A stretch of DNA of 9,090 bases, taken from contig JACQCB010000125.1 of the NCBI GenBank assembly GCA_016201805.1, positions 1 through 9,090 on the forward strand, written 5' to 3'. The notes under the pieces were generated by a model. The model searched no databases, was not told the DNA's origin, and saw nothing but the letters and a program-made list of their open reading frames with translations. Origin of the DNA: Nitrospirota bacterium (GTDB lineage: Bacteria > Nitrospirota > Nitrospiria > Nitrospirales > Nitrospiraceae). The translations under genes and the position numbers were made by a program. Shown here piece after piece: positions 1-6,257 of the stretch; the first letter of the stretch is position 1; the number at the start of each line of letters is the position of its first letter.

Positions 1-103
1 CCCGGTCTTCCTTCCCATAGGTCGCCCGATTGACCAGGTCCTGGTACTCGGGCGGCATGATATCGAACATCTCCGGCGCGATTTTTATCCGCTCTTTGCT
101 CAT
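1..103 (-). CDS. 2-oxoacid:ferredoxin oxidoreductase, probable beta subunit (N-terminus only)
   Basis: Only the first 34 codons are inside the window; the gene runs off the left edge. The visible protein begins MSKERIKIAPEMF and contains no diagnostic motif. The identification comes from context: it directly follows the alpha-subunit gene by 65 bp in the same direction, and in the five-subunit (D-A-B-G-E) type of this enzyme the next gene encodes the thiamine-pyrophosphate-binding beta subunit. The start is well supported: a GGAGG Shine-Dalgarno (complement of 109-113) sits 5 nt before the ATG. If it is beta, it would hold the TPP active site and at least one Fe-S cluster and work as a complex with alpha in the cytoplasm. 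The family call is inference; that a translated gene starts here is seen directly. Confidence 0.6.
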   Translation of the reverse strand, partial: MSKERIKIAPEMFDIMPPEYQDLVNRATYGKEDR

Positions 104-168
104 GGAAGCCTCCTCTCAGAACTGCTGTCTGACGGTGGTCATAAAATGGACTCCCGCTGTCTTCGCGG

Positions 169-1377
169 TCAACTGCCGCGCCCGGCCATCGCCGCGCTCC
201 GGATGCCGAGCGCGTTCTTGATCTCCGACACGATGATCTCCGGCGGCATCGTCATCCCGCCGCCGACGCGCGGACCACAGACTACGCGGTCGCTGTTCGG
301 AATGCTGGCCTTGATCTCGCGCGCCATCCAGCCGACCACGTTGAACTCCGGCACGATGATGTGTTTGGCGTTCTTGGTGGCCTCGCGGATTTCCTGCCCG
401 GGCCAGGGCCGCAGGGACTTGACCTTGACGAGCCCGACGCGGATGCCCTCGTCGGCCAGCAGGCGGATGGCTTCGCGGCCCTGCGATACGGCCGTGCCGG
501 AGGACACGATGAGGACGTCGGCATCGACGTTTTCGGTCTCGATCAGCCCGTCGATCCAGGCGATCGTATGTTTGCGGGACCGCTCCACCGCCGCCCAGAC
601 TTCCTGCTGCCAAGAGGCGTGCGTGGCGTAGCTGATGTAATTGCTTTTCATCACGAAGGGGTCCCGCATCATGCGGACCGGAGGACATTCCATGTCCATG
701 CAGGGGACCGGCGACCGGTAGGGGTCGTAGGGCGGCAAGCACATGTCCGCCGGGGTGAGGTTCACCATGTCTTTCGTGTGGGTGACGAAGAACCCGTCGC
801 AGCACAGGGCCAGGGGCAGGTGCACGTCCGGCTCCTCCGAGACGATGTAGCCCTTGAGAATCCAGTCATAGAAGTCCTGCGCGGTCTCGGCGTGCCAGAC
901 CAGCATGCCGGTGTTGAGCAGGTAGGCAATCTCCAGCGTGTCCGGCTGAATGGAGAGCGGAGAGTTGATGCCGCGGCAGGTGACGATCATCTGGATCGGC
1001 AATCTGGCGCCCGACCACATCGGGAAGTTTTCCATGGCCCGCATGGTGCCGGGTCCGGCCGTGGTCGTGAACACGCGCGCGCCGCCGAACGCCGCACCGG
1101 CGCATTCGGACATGACGGCAAACTCGCTCTCGCCCCGGAAGTATTCTTTGACGTAGCCTTCGGCGAACAACTCGCCGATGAGTGCGGCGGCTTCGCTCTG
1201 CGGGGTGATCGGGTAGGCGATCATGACGTCCACGTTGGCGCGCCGGATCGCTTCCTTGATGACCTCGCTGCCGGTGTAAAATGATGGGGTGCGCGGCGCC
1301 TCGAACATCATGCGACGCGCGTCTGTGATGACCTGCCCTTTTTTATTGGTCGTCCCGATCACGGAGTTGGTGTCCAT
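169..1377 (-). CDS. porA: 2-oxoacid:ferredoxin oxidoreductase alpha subunit
   Basis: 402 aa. Catalytic-complex subunit of pyruvate or 2-oxoglutarate:ferredoxin oxidoreductase, which interconverts a 2-oxoacid plus CoA with acyl-CoA, CO2 and reduced ferredoxin. In autotrophs of this type it carboxylates acetyl-CoA or succinyl-CoA in the reductive TCA cycle. Seen in the protein: the hallmark YPITPQSE at 55-62 of the pyrimidine-binding domain, the ESEFAVMSECAGAA stretch at about 83-96, the TTTAGPGTMRAME segment at 104-116, RLPIQMIV at 125-132, and a C-terminal transketolase-like domain II with SLRPWPGQEI at 321-330. Length is normal for a separate alpha chain. The ATG is preceded by a perfect AAGGAGG 8 nt upstream (complement of 1386-1392). 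It lies 75 bp after the delta-type gene and 65 bp before the putative beta gene, so these are probably one operon. Sequence reading alone does not separate the pyruvate from the 2-oxoglutarate enzyme, so the symbol porA could equally be forA or korA. Confidence 0.92.
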   Translation of the reverse strand: MDTNSVIGTTNKKGQVITDARRMMFEAPRTPSFYTGSEVIKEAIRRANVDVMIAYPITPQSEAAALIGELFAEGYVKEYFRGESEFAVMSECAGAAFGGARVFTTTAGPGTMRAMENFPMWSGARLPIQMIVTCRGINSPLSIQPDTLEIAYLLNTGMLVWHAETAQDFYDWILKGYIVSEEPDVHLPLALCCDGFFVTHTKDMVNLTPADMCLPPYDPYRSPVPCMDMECPPVRMMRDPFVMKSNYISYATHASWQQEVWAAVERSRKHTIAWIDGLIETENVDADVLIVSSGTAVSQGREAIRLLADEGIRVGLVKVKSLRPWPGQEIREATKNAKHIIVPEFNVVGWMAREIKASIPNSDRVVCGPRVGGGMTMPPEIIVSEIKNALGIRSAAMAGRGS

Positions 1378-1452
1378 GGACCCGGCCTCCTTATGCGTAA
1401 GCCCCGCAGCGTGCCGCGGCGGCTGGGTGGTAACGAAGGAATTGCTCGGCGC

Positions 1453-2088
1453 TCAGTTTGAGGCCCCGCTTTTAGAGACCATTTGCGAGACCTTCACGGT
1501 GCCTTTGAGTTTGCGCAGCCATTCCGCCAGCTTCATGATCTTTTCCACGGAGGCGTCGCGGAACGAGAGCATGGCGTCCTCATGTCCCGCCTGCGCACAC
1601 ATCGCGATCGTGTAGCAGGACGTGCCGCCGCGGATGATCTTCAGGGAGAGGTTGGCTTGATGACAGTGGACGCCTACGAACATGCAGCAGTCGATCTTGT
1701 TGTGCCAGATGGTCAGGTTCGGGTGGTTGGGGTTGATTTCAACTTCAGGGTTGATCTTGGGGTACTTCGGCCGGTAGTCGGGCATCGGGATCAGCATGGC
1801 ATGCTGCTGCGGGGTGACACATTCCTTGAGCGTTTCGTACAGGTGTCGGACCGCAGTGGCTTTTTTCGCCGCCTTTTCGTTCCATGCCCACAGGACCAGT
1901 GGCCCGGGGAAAATCGTGGGCACTTTGGCCATGAGGAACTGACGGGCCGCCTCTTCGTAGGCCTGCTCCTCGGGCACGATCACGCCGTTGATGTGTCCTT
2001 CCCCAGGATTCGGCAACCGAATCCCCATGGATGCCGCCGCTGGGGGCAGGAAATGTTCCGGGCCCGGAAGTACTTTGTATTGCGTCAT
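1453..2088 (-). CDS. Accessory (delta-type) subunit of five-subunit 2-oxoacid:ferredoxin oxidoreductase
   Basis: 211 aa, first gene of the operon. It lacks the CxxCxxCxxxCP ferredoxin motifs of an ordinary delta subunit and the GxGGxG signature of a gamma subunit. It matches the small proteins that open the D-A-B-G operons of five-subunit enzymes; from memory, automatic annotation often calls these 'carbon monoxide dehydrogenase beta subunit family', a name that should not be taken as function. Notable residues are a Cys/His cluster at 134-143 (C134, C135, H141, C142, H143), with further cysteines at 90, 158 and 164, which could bind a metal. No signal peptide or membrane segment, so cytosolic. 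The start chosen is ATG at 2086-2088, with GAGGAG 9 nt upstream. A TTG three codons earlier would abut that ribosome binding site and is unlikely. The role as a subunit is inferred from gene order and lack of other recognisable homology. Confidence 0.6.
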   Translation of the reverse strand: MTQYKVLPGPEHFLPPAAASMGIRLPNPGEGHINGVIVPEEQAYEEAARQFLMAKVPTIFPGPLVLWAWNEKAAKKATAVRHLYETLKECVTPQQHAMLIPMPDYRPKYPKINPEVEINPNHPNLTIWHNKIDCCMFVGVHCHQANLSLKIIRGGTSCYTIAMCAQAGHEDAMLSFRDASVEKIMKLAEWLRKLKGTVKVSQMVSKSGASN

Positions 2089-2317
2089 GCTAGGCAACTC
2101 CTCGGTCGTAGACAGCGCATCTCTTAAGACAGCAGCATCCTTCGCGATGCCGTGGAACTTCAGTTACATTCACTTTATGCTCTTTTCCCTATCTTATGCA
2201 ACTTCGCAGAAGGCCCACCGGCCTGAGATTATGGGCTATAAGAGGCCTTGCCCAGGTAGGCCTTTCGAACTAAGCTGCCGCCTTCGGTATTTATCAAGTC
2301 TCACGCCAACTTGAGCG
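2089..2317 (-). promoter_or_regulatory. Long structured 5' leader of the oxidoreductase operon
   Basis: About 230 nt separate the predicted transcription start from the first ATG. It contains several short inverted repeats: TGGGC/GCCCA at 2232-2254, AGGCC/GGCCT with a 4-nt loop at 2211-2224, GCATC/GATGC at 2135-2150, and two copies of the palindrome AGGCCT spaced 15 nt apart (2243-2248 and 2258-2263). I could not match it to a riboswitch consensus I know (TPP, cobalamin, c-di-GMP, glycine, fluoride). It contains no convincing protein gene on either strand. A structured regulatory leader is an inference from its length and repeats. Confidence 0.35.
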
Positions 2318-2323
2318 AGTGGC

Positions 2324-2353
2324 ATCATAGCTGTTGCGCGTTTTCGTTGTCAA
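2324..2353 (-). promoter_or_regulatory. Sigma70-type promoter for the oxidoreductase operon
   Basis: On the minus strand the region reads TTGACA (complement of 2348-2353), an 18-nt spacer, then TATGAT (complement of 2324-2329). The -35 is a perfect consensus and the -10 differs at one position. Transcription would start near 2317 and run into the delta-alpha-beta genes. The promoter lies only about 70 nt after the stop codon of the upstream TPR-protein gene. No clear intrinsic terminator is visible in that space, so read-through from upstream may add to its output. Confidence 0.6.
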
Positions 2354-2421
2354 CGACGGGACGGGCAGGTTTGGGAGGGGTTGATCGCGTCAGGTTTTTA
2401 TGGAAGGGGTCCATTCGAAGG

Positions 2422-3681
2422 CTACTGCAAGACCGTGCAAGCTTCTTCCAGGCCGAGCCCGCAGGCCTGTTCCAAATCGTCTTTTGCCTGCCTGCCCTGC
2501 AATAGGCGGCGGTACAACTGGCCCCGGCGCAAGAGAGCCTGCGCGTTGGATGGGTCCACCCGAATCACGCCGGTCAGGTCGCTTGCCGCTCGTTCCAGTT
2601 CACCCAGTTCGGTGTAGATCTGGCTCCGCAGCAGGTAGGCGTCCTTTTCCTGTGCCACCCAGCTTTGGGGGGCATCGGCCCGGAGCACCTTGTCCAGGGT
2701 GGACAGGGCTTGGCGCCACTGTTTGGCCGCGATCTGCTTCTTGGCCGTGGTGGTCGAGAGCGCGATCAGCCGCTGGCGCGCCACGTCGAACAGAGGGTCG
2801 AGACGCAGAAGCCGCTCGTAATCTCCGGCCGCCTCCCGCATTTTTTTTTGCCAGGTGAAGGCGTCGCCTCGCCCCAGCAAGGCCCAGGTGCTGGAAGGGT
2901 CAAGGGTCAGCGCCCGATCAAAGTCCGCGATCGCACGCTCGACATAGGGGCTGATTTGGCCTCTGGTGGCGCCGTTCGAGAATGTCAGGGAGACAATGCG
3001 CAGATACGTCTGGCCCCGGATGACGTAGGCGTTTGGGTAGAGATCGTCTGCAGCGATGGCGCGAGAGGCCAGGTCGATTTTTTCCGGGAGGCTATGGGAT
3101 TTGATGGCGGCTTGTCCCAGATCGATGGCGGCGCGGCGAGTTTTCAGCGCCGAAGCCGGCTCGCGACGGGGGCCGGAGGCCTGAAGTTGCTCGCGCAGGC
3201 TCTCCAGCTGTGTCTTCAACTGGCTGTTTTCGGTTTGCAGTTGGCGATGATGGGCGGCCAATTGCTCATCCGACGTCAGGCGCTTCACCGCTTCCGCCAA
3301 CATGTCCAGGTGCACGGTGGCTCTGATTTTGACGTAAAACGAGGGCCGGTCGCCGTCCAGGGCGCGTCGTTTTTCCAGGATGTCGGTTTCCGTGACGGCG
3401 GCGGTGATCGTTCGCACGCTCAACTGGTTCAGGTGAAGAGTGGCACTGCCGGCGTGGGTTTCGACATCGGTCGAAGACGCTTCAATGTAAACCCCGGCTT
3501 CCTCGACGGCTTTTCGTTTAGCCCGCAAGAGGGCGTTCTCCTCCGCTCCGGCCAGCGTGTCCGAATCGCCCATGACGTAGGAGGCATCCGCCACAATCAC
3601 TTTTATGTTCTGTGCGTAAGCCGGGGCGAGAGAGCAAACGGCGGCGATCATCGCGCAGGGTATAAGAAAGCGTTTGCCCAT
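2422..3681 (-). CDS. Secreted protein with LPP20/FlgT-like N-domain, coiled coil and TPR repeats
   Basis: 419 aa, no specific function recognised. Residues 1-23 form a signal peptide (basic MGKR, hydrophobic core, cleavage after AYA), so the product is exported, probably to the periplasm; there is no lipobox cysteine. Residues about 25-134 resemble the LPP20/FlgT N-terminal type of domain: an Ala-rich helix (AEENALLRAKRKAVEEAGVY) followed by alternating strands ending YVKIRATVHL. About 136-170 is a Gln/Leu-rich coiled coil. From about 195 to the end there are TPR-like helical pairs, clearest at 244-300 (ALTLDPSSTWALLGRGDAF) and 345-405, ending in a Sel1-like DLEQAC...EEAC. The start at 3681 is chosen because it gives the signal peptide and lies 10 bp after the preceding stop; no Shine-Dalgarno is visible. 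Likely cotranscribed with the YCII gene. A role in envelope assembly or protein-protein scaffolding is only a guess. Confidence 0.8.
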   Translation of the reverse strand: MGKRFLIPCAMIAAVCSLAPAYAQNIKVIVADASYVMGDSDTLAGAEENALLRAKRKAVEEAGVYIEASSTDVETHAGSATLHLNQLSVRTITAAVTETDILEKRRALDGDRPSFYVKIRATVHLDMLAEAVKRLTSDEQLAAHHRQLQTENSQLKTQLESLREQLQASGPRREPASALKTRRAAIDLGQAAIKSHSLPEKIDLASRAIAADDLYPNAYVIRGQTYLRIVSLTFSNGATRGQISPYVERAIADFDRALTLDPSSTWALLGRGDAFTWQKKMREAAGDYERLLRLDPLFDVARQRLIALSTTTAKKQIAAKQWRQALSTLDKVLRADAPQSWVAQEKDAYLLRSQIYTELGELERAASDLTGVIRVDPSNAQALLRRGQLYRRLLQGRQAKDDLEQACGLGLEEACTVLQ

Positions 3682-3691
3682 AGCCGTGGGA

Positions 3692-3979
3692 CTATTGCGG
3701 GCCGGTCTCTTTCGGAAAAACCTGCATGAAAGGGTGGACTTCAACTCGCGCAAAGACTCCTTGTAGAGTATAGGGGTCCTCTTTGGCAAAGGCTTCCGCC
3801 TCCTCAAGGGAATCGGCCTCGATGACAATGAGGCTGCCGGTTTTGTCCGTCAGGGGACCGGCCAGCACCACGCGTCCTTGCGCGTCCAGCGCTTCCATCC
3901 GAGCCAGGTGAGCCGGTCGGTGGACCTTGCGTTTTTCCGCGCCGTCCGGTCCGTCAAAGCCGAGTATCACAAATTTCAT
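3692..3979 (-). CDS. YCII-family protein (YciI-like)
   Basis: 95 aa, a small cytosolic protein of the YCII/dimeric alpha-beta barrel type. It begins MKFVILGFDG and keeps the family pattern: RPAHL with His24, the G-R-V-V-L-A-GPL strand at 35-43, the SLEEAEAFAKEDPY helix-turn with Asp68, then GVFARVEVHPF at the end. The His and Asp are the residues usually proposed as active-site residues in this superfamily, but the reaction is unknown for most members. It is 10 bp upstream of the secreted TPR-protein gene and 69 bp downstream of the DUF2203 gene, suggesting one transcript. No good ribosome binding site precedes the ATG; the start is supported by the family's usual beginning. Confidence 0.85.
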   Translation of the reverse strand: MKFVILGFDGPDGAEKRKVHRPAHLARMEALDAQGRVVLAGPLTDKTGSLIVIEADSLEEAEAFAKEDPYTLQGVFARVEVHPFMQVFPKETGPQ

Positions 3980-4048
3980 ACGTGAGAAGGAACCTGCGAC
4001 GGTGACGGTTTCATGCCGAGCAATCGCCGAAGCAGGGCTCGGCCGGCG

Positions 4049-4465
4049 CTACTCGTCTTCCTGCGTCAAGGGCTGCCGGTCGGCGTAGCCGCTGTGGACG
4101 TCGTGCCACCACTGGATTTCCGCTTCTCCCAGCTTCCAGCAGAGGTATACGAGCCGGCCGTTGAGTCGATGAGGAAAATCGCAGAGCCCCATGTCGAGAT
4201 CCTTGACGAGTATCCCCATGTCCTGGATCGCTTGAAGATTTTCGCTGATTTGTTCAAGAGCATGGATGTAGTGCGGCGCCGCGAAGCTCCCTCCGCCGAA
4301 CTGGGCCTTCGAACTGGCTTTTTTGATTTCGTCCTTGGTGCGGATCAAGACGGCTTTTGCCCGCTTGACCCCGGTCAGGTGTTCTTGAAGCTGGGGAATG
4401 AGGCGGTTAGCCTCGGCGAGGGTAAAAACCCGTTCGAGATTTTGCCCTTCTTCACGCTGTGCCAT
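4049..4465 (-). CDS. DUF2203 family protein
   Basis: 138 aa, uncharacterised family. The protein shows the family's typical order of motifs: RVFTLAEANRLIPQLQ near the N-terminus, a helical middle (EQISENLQAIQDMG), then LVKDLDMGLCDFPHRLNG, RLVYLCWKLGEAEIQWWHD and a final R-Q-P-L. Conserved D, C, W and H residues in the last third (GLCDFPH, LCWKLGE, WWHD) could form a metal or ligand site, but no activity is established. No signal peptide or transmembrane segment. It is the first gene of the leftward group and reads away from rho. The ATG has no visible Shine-Dalgarno; upstream a weak TTGCCT / TAATAG pair could be a promoter that would leave almost no leader. Confidence 0.85.
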   Translation of the reverse strand: MAQREEGQNLERVFTLAEANRLIPQLQEHLTGVKRAKAVLIRTKDEIKKASSKAQFGGGSFAAPHYIHALEQISENLQAIQDMGILVKDLDMGLCDFPHRLNGRLVYLCWKLGEAEIQWWHDVHSGYADRQPLTQEDE

Positions 4466-4585
4466 AGGTCTGAACTATTAGCATAAACTCGGCGGCCAGG
4501 CAATGCTCTTACAACGGCCGTTCCTCTTTCCCAGGCTGAAGGAGAGGCCGGTCCATTTTTGATGCGAATCGATGCAAAATAGCTA

Positions 4586-4614
4586 TTGACAAAAATCCAG
4601 GAGGCCGATACTAT
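4586..4614 (+). promoter_or_regulatory. Sigma70-type promoter upstream of rho
   Basis: TTGACA at 4586-4591, a 17-nt spacer, and TACTAT at 4609-4614. The -35 is perfect, the spacing optimal and the -10 matches four of six consensus positions. Transcription would begin at about 4621, giving a leader of about 340 nt before rho. Confidence 0.65.
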
Positions 4615-4620
4615 GACGCT

Positions 4621-4957
4621 TGTAATCTAACTTGCCAATCGGTTTTGACGCGACCAATAGTGCCTTTCCACCTCAGTGTAGCTTCCCGGGGCAGATCTCG
4701 AATCAAGCCATACTTCGAGTCATAGCAGTCGGAGGAGTGAGTGGTACGTTCCGTTAGAGAACGTGCCGCCGGCTATCAACCAATTGGAGACCCAGGGCGC
4801 CAGCAGCTAGTCCTTCGCGGGCCAACCTCTTCGGGCTCGTCATCACCTTCGGCCGTGTACCCATGTTAAACGACGCGTTGTTCATCGTTCCAATAAGACT
4901 TCTGGGCTCTATTGCGGCCCATGGAGTCGGTAGGTTTTAATGTTGAGGGAGAATACC
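4621..4957 (+). promoter_or_regulatory. Long 5' leader of rho, possibly autoregulatory
   Basis: The leader has a 9-bp hairpin, GGTACGTTC / GAACGTGCC with one G-U pair and a 7-nt loop, at 4743-4767. A pyrimidine-rich stretch at about 4810-4865 contains three CTTCG-type repeats, and a small TGGGC/GCCCA hairpin lies at 4903-4921 just before the ribosome binding site. In E. coli rho is autoregulated through Rho-dependent termination in its leader; a similar role here is inference from leader length and C/U-rich sequence. Confidence 0.4.
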
Positions 4958-6205
4958 ATGCATCTTGCCGAGTTGAAACAGAAGTCCATTGCTGATCTGA
5001 ACGAGGTCGCGCGCGACCTGAAGATCGAGGGGGCGCCCAACCTGCGCAAGCAGGAGTTGATCTTCGCCATTCTCCAGGCCCAGACCGAGAAAAACGGGGT
5101 GGTGTTCGGAGAAGGCGTGCTGGAGACCCTGCCGGACGGCTTCGGATTCCTGCGGGCGCCGGATTCGAACTACTTGCCCGGCCCGGATGACATTTATATC
5201 TCCCCCTCGCAGATTCGCCGCTTCAATCTTCGAACCGGGGACATTGTCTCCGGCCAGATCCGCCCCCCGAAGGAGAGCGAACGGTACTTCGCGCTCCTGA
5301 AGGTCGAGAAGGTCAATTACGAAGATCCCGAAGTGGCGCGGGACAAGATTCTCTTCGACAACCTGACCCCGTTGTATCCCGAAGAGCGGATCAACCTGGA
5401 GTTCGATCCTGAGGAACGCTGCACACGGGTGATGGATCTGATCACGCCGATCGGGAAGGGCCAACGCGGGTTGATCGTGGCGGCTCCGCGCACCGGCAAG
5501 ACGATGTTGCTCCAGGCGATTGCCAGGGCAATCATCAAGAATCACCCCGAGGTCATGTTGATCGTGCTCTTGATCGACGAGCGACCGGAAGAGGTGACGG
5601 ATTGGCAGCGGCAGGTGAAGGCGGAGGTGATCAGCTCCACGTTCGACGAGCCGGCGCAACGCCACGCCCAGGTGGCCGAAATGGTTTTGGAAAAGGCCAA
5701 GAGGCTGGTCGAACACAAGCGAGACGTGGTCATCCTGTTGGACAGCATCACCCGGCTTGCCCGCGCGTACAACACGATCGCGCCGCCCAGCGGGAAGGTC
5801 CTCTCCGGCGGGCTGGATTCCAATGCCCTGCAGCGCCCGAAGCGGTTTTTCGGCGCCGCCCGGAACATCGAACACGGCGGGAGCCTGACGATCATGGCCA
5901 CGGCGCTGGTGGACACCGGCAGCCGCATGGACGACGTGATCTTCGAAGAGTTCAAGGGGACGGGCAACATGGAAGTGCATCTGGATCGCCGCCTGGCTGA
6001 CAAGCGAGTCTTCCCGGCCATCGACATCAGCCAGTCCGGGACCCGTAAGGAAGAACTGCTGGTGGACCGGGACCGGTTGAACAAGATGTGGGTGCTCAGG
6101 AAGGTGCTGAGTCCGCTCGGGACCATGGAAGCGATGGAGTTTCTCAGCGACAAGATCGGGGGCACAAAAACAAACCAGGAATTCCTGCAGTCGATGAACC
6201 GGTAA
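4958..6205 (+). CDS. rho: Transcription termination factor Rho
   Basis: 415 aa, close to the 419 aa of the E. coli protein. Rho is a hexameric RNA-dependent ATPase and helicase that binds C-rich nascent RNA and releases it from RNA polymerase. Domains seen: N-terminal helical domain (MHLAELKQKSIADL), the RNA-binding OB fold with the RNP1-like GFGFLR at 61-66 and GPDDIYISPSQIRRFNLRTGD at 75-95, Walker A APRTGKT at 176-182 with Lys181, catalytic Glu211 in DERPEEVTD, Walker B VVILLDS with Asp262, and the Q/R-loop segment PPSGKVLSGG at 276-285, followed by the arginine-finger region. All catalytic residues are intact. ATG at 4958 is chosen because GAGGGAG (4945-4951) lies 6 nt upstream and MHLAELK aligns with E. 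coli MNLTELK; an in-frame ATG at 4940 overlaps no ribosome binding site. Followed 52 bp later by rpmE. Confidence 0.98.
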   Translation: MHLAELKQKSIADLNEVARDLKIEGAPNLRKQELIFAILQAQTEKNGVVFGEGVLETLPDGFGFLRAPDSNYLPGPDDIYISPSQIRRFNLRTGDIVSGQIRPPKESERYFALLKVEKVNYEDPEVARDKILFDNLTPLYPEERINLEFDPEERCTRVMDLITPIGKGQRGLIVAAPRTGKTMLLQAIARAIIKNHPEVMLIVLLIDERPEEVTDWQRQVKAEVISSTFDEPAQRHAQVAEMVLEKAKRLVEHKRDVVILLDSITRLARAYNTIAPPSGKVLSGGLDSNALQRPKRFFGAARNIEHGGSLTIMATALVDTGSRMDDVIFEEFKGTGNMEVHLDRRLADKRVFPAIDISQSGTRKEELLVDRDRLNKMWVLRKVLSPLGTMEAMEFLSDKIGGTKTNQEFLQSMNR

Positions 6206-6257
6206 GATCGATCCGGAGCGTCGCACGGCTGCGAGATCCGTGACGAAGGAGTCAGAT

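Larger units (their letters stand above)
4466..4957. other. Divergent intergenic region between the DUF2203 gene and rho
   Basis: 492 bp with no convincing conventional gene. It holds a perfect 10-bp palindrome AACGGCCGTT at 4513-4522, a GC-rich imperfect inverted repeat at about 4515-4550, the rho promoter (4586-4614) and the rho leader. Rightward it is the regulatory region of the rho-murA cluster; leftward it must contain the start of transcription of the DUF2203-YCII-TPR genes, but I see no strong promoter for that direction. No tRNA-like cloverleaf was found. Confidence 0.6.

Noticed and set aside
125..151. 8-codon frame between the alpha and putative beta genes
   Set aside because: No ribosome binding site and too short to support as a gene; the next gene has its own strong one.
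361..1284. 307-codon plus-strand open frame opposite the alpha subunit
   Set aside because: Antisense shadow of a recognised gene with an excess of His, Asp and Arg and no domain.
2135..2320. Known riboswitch (glycine, c-di-GMP, TPP, cobalamin) in the oxidoreductase leader
   Set aside because: Fragments such as CCGAAGG and CTCAGG resemble glycine-aptamer bits, but spacing and pairing do not fit and the target gene makes no sense for it.
2236..2327. 29-codon frame starting MPLAQV in the oxidoreductase leader
   Set aside because: It begins at the -10 element with no ribosome binding site and has no recognisable feature.
2400..2421. ATGGA/TCCAT mini-hairpin after the TPR gene as a terminator
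   Set aside because: Only 5 bp, AT-leaning and followed by A rather than T residues on the transcribed sense.
2665..3729. 354-codon plus-strand open frame opposite the TPR gene
   Set aside because: The minus-strand frame has a signal peptide, coiled coil and TPRs; this one has none and is low-complexity Gly/Gln/Arg.
3682..3828. Upstream 49-codon extension of the TPR protein
   Set aside because: It overlaps the YCII gene, is strongly basic without a domain, and would bury the signal peptide that begins at MGKRF.
4515..4565. Rightward intrinsic terminator before the rho promoter (GC inverted repeat then TTTTT)
   Set aside because: The stem has large bulges and nothing is transcribed into it rightward from the left-hand genes, which run the other way.
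4660..4720. tRNA-like TCGAATC element in the rho leader
   Set aside because: No acceptor, D or anticodon stem can be formed around it.
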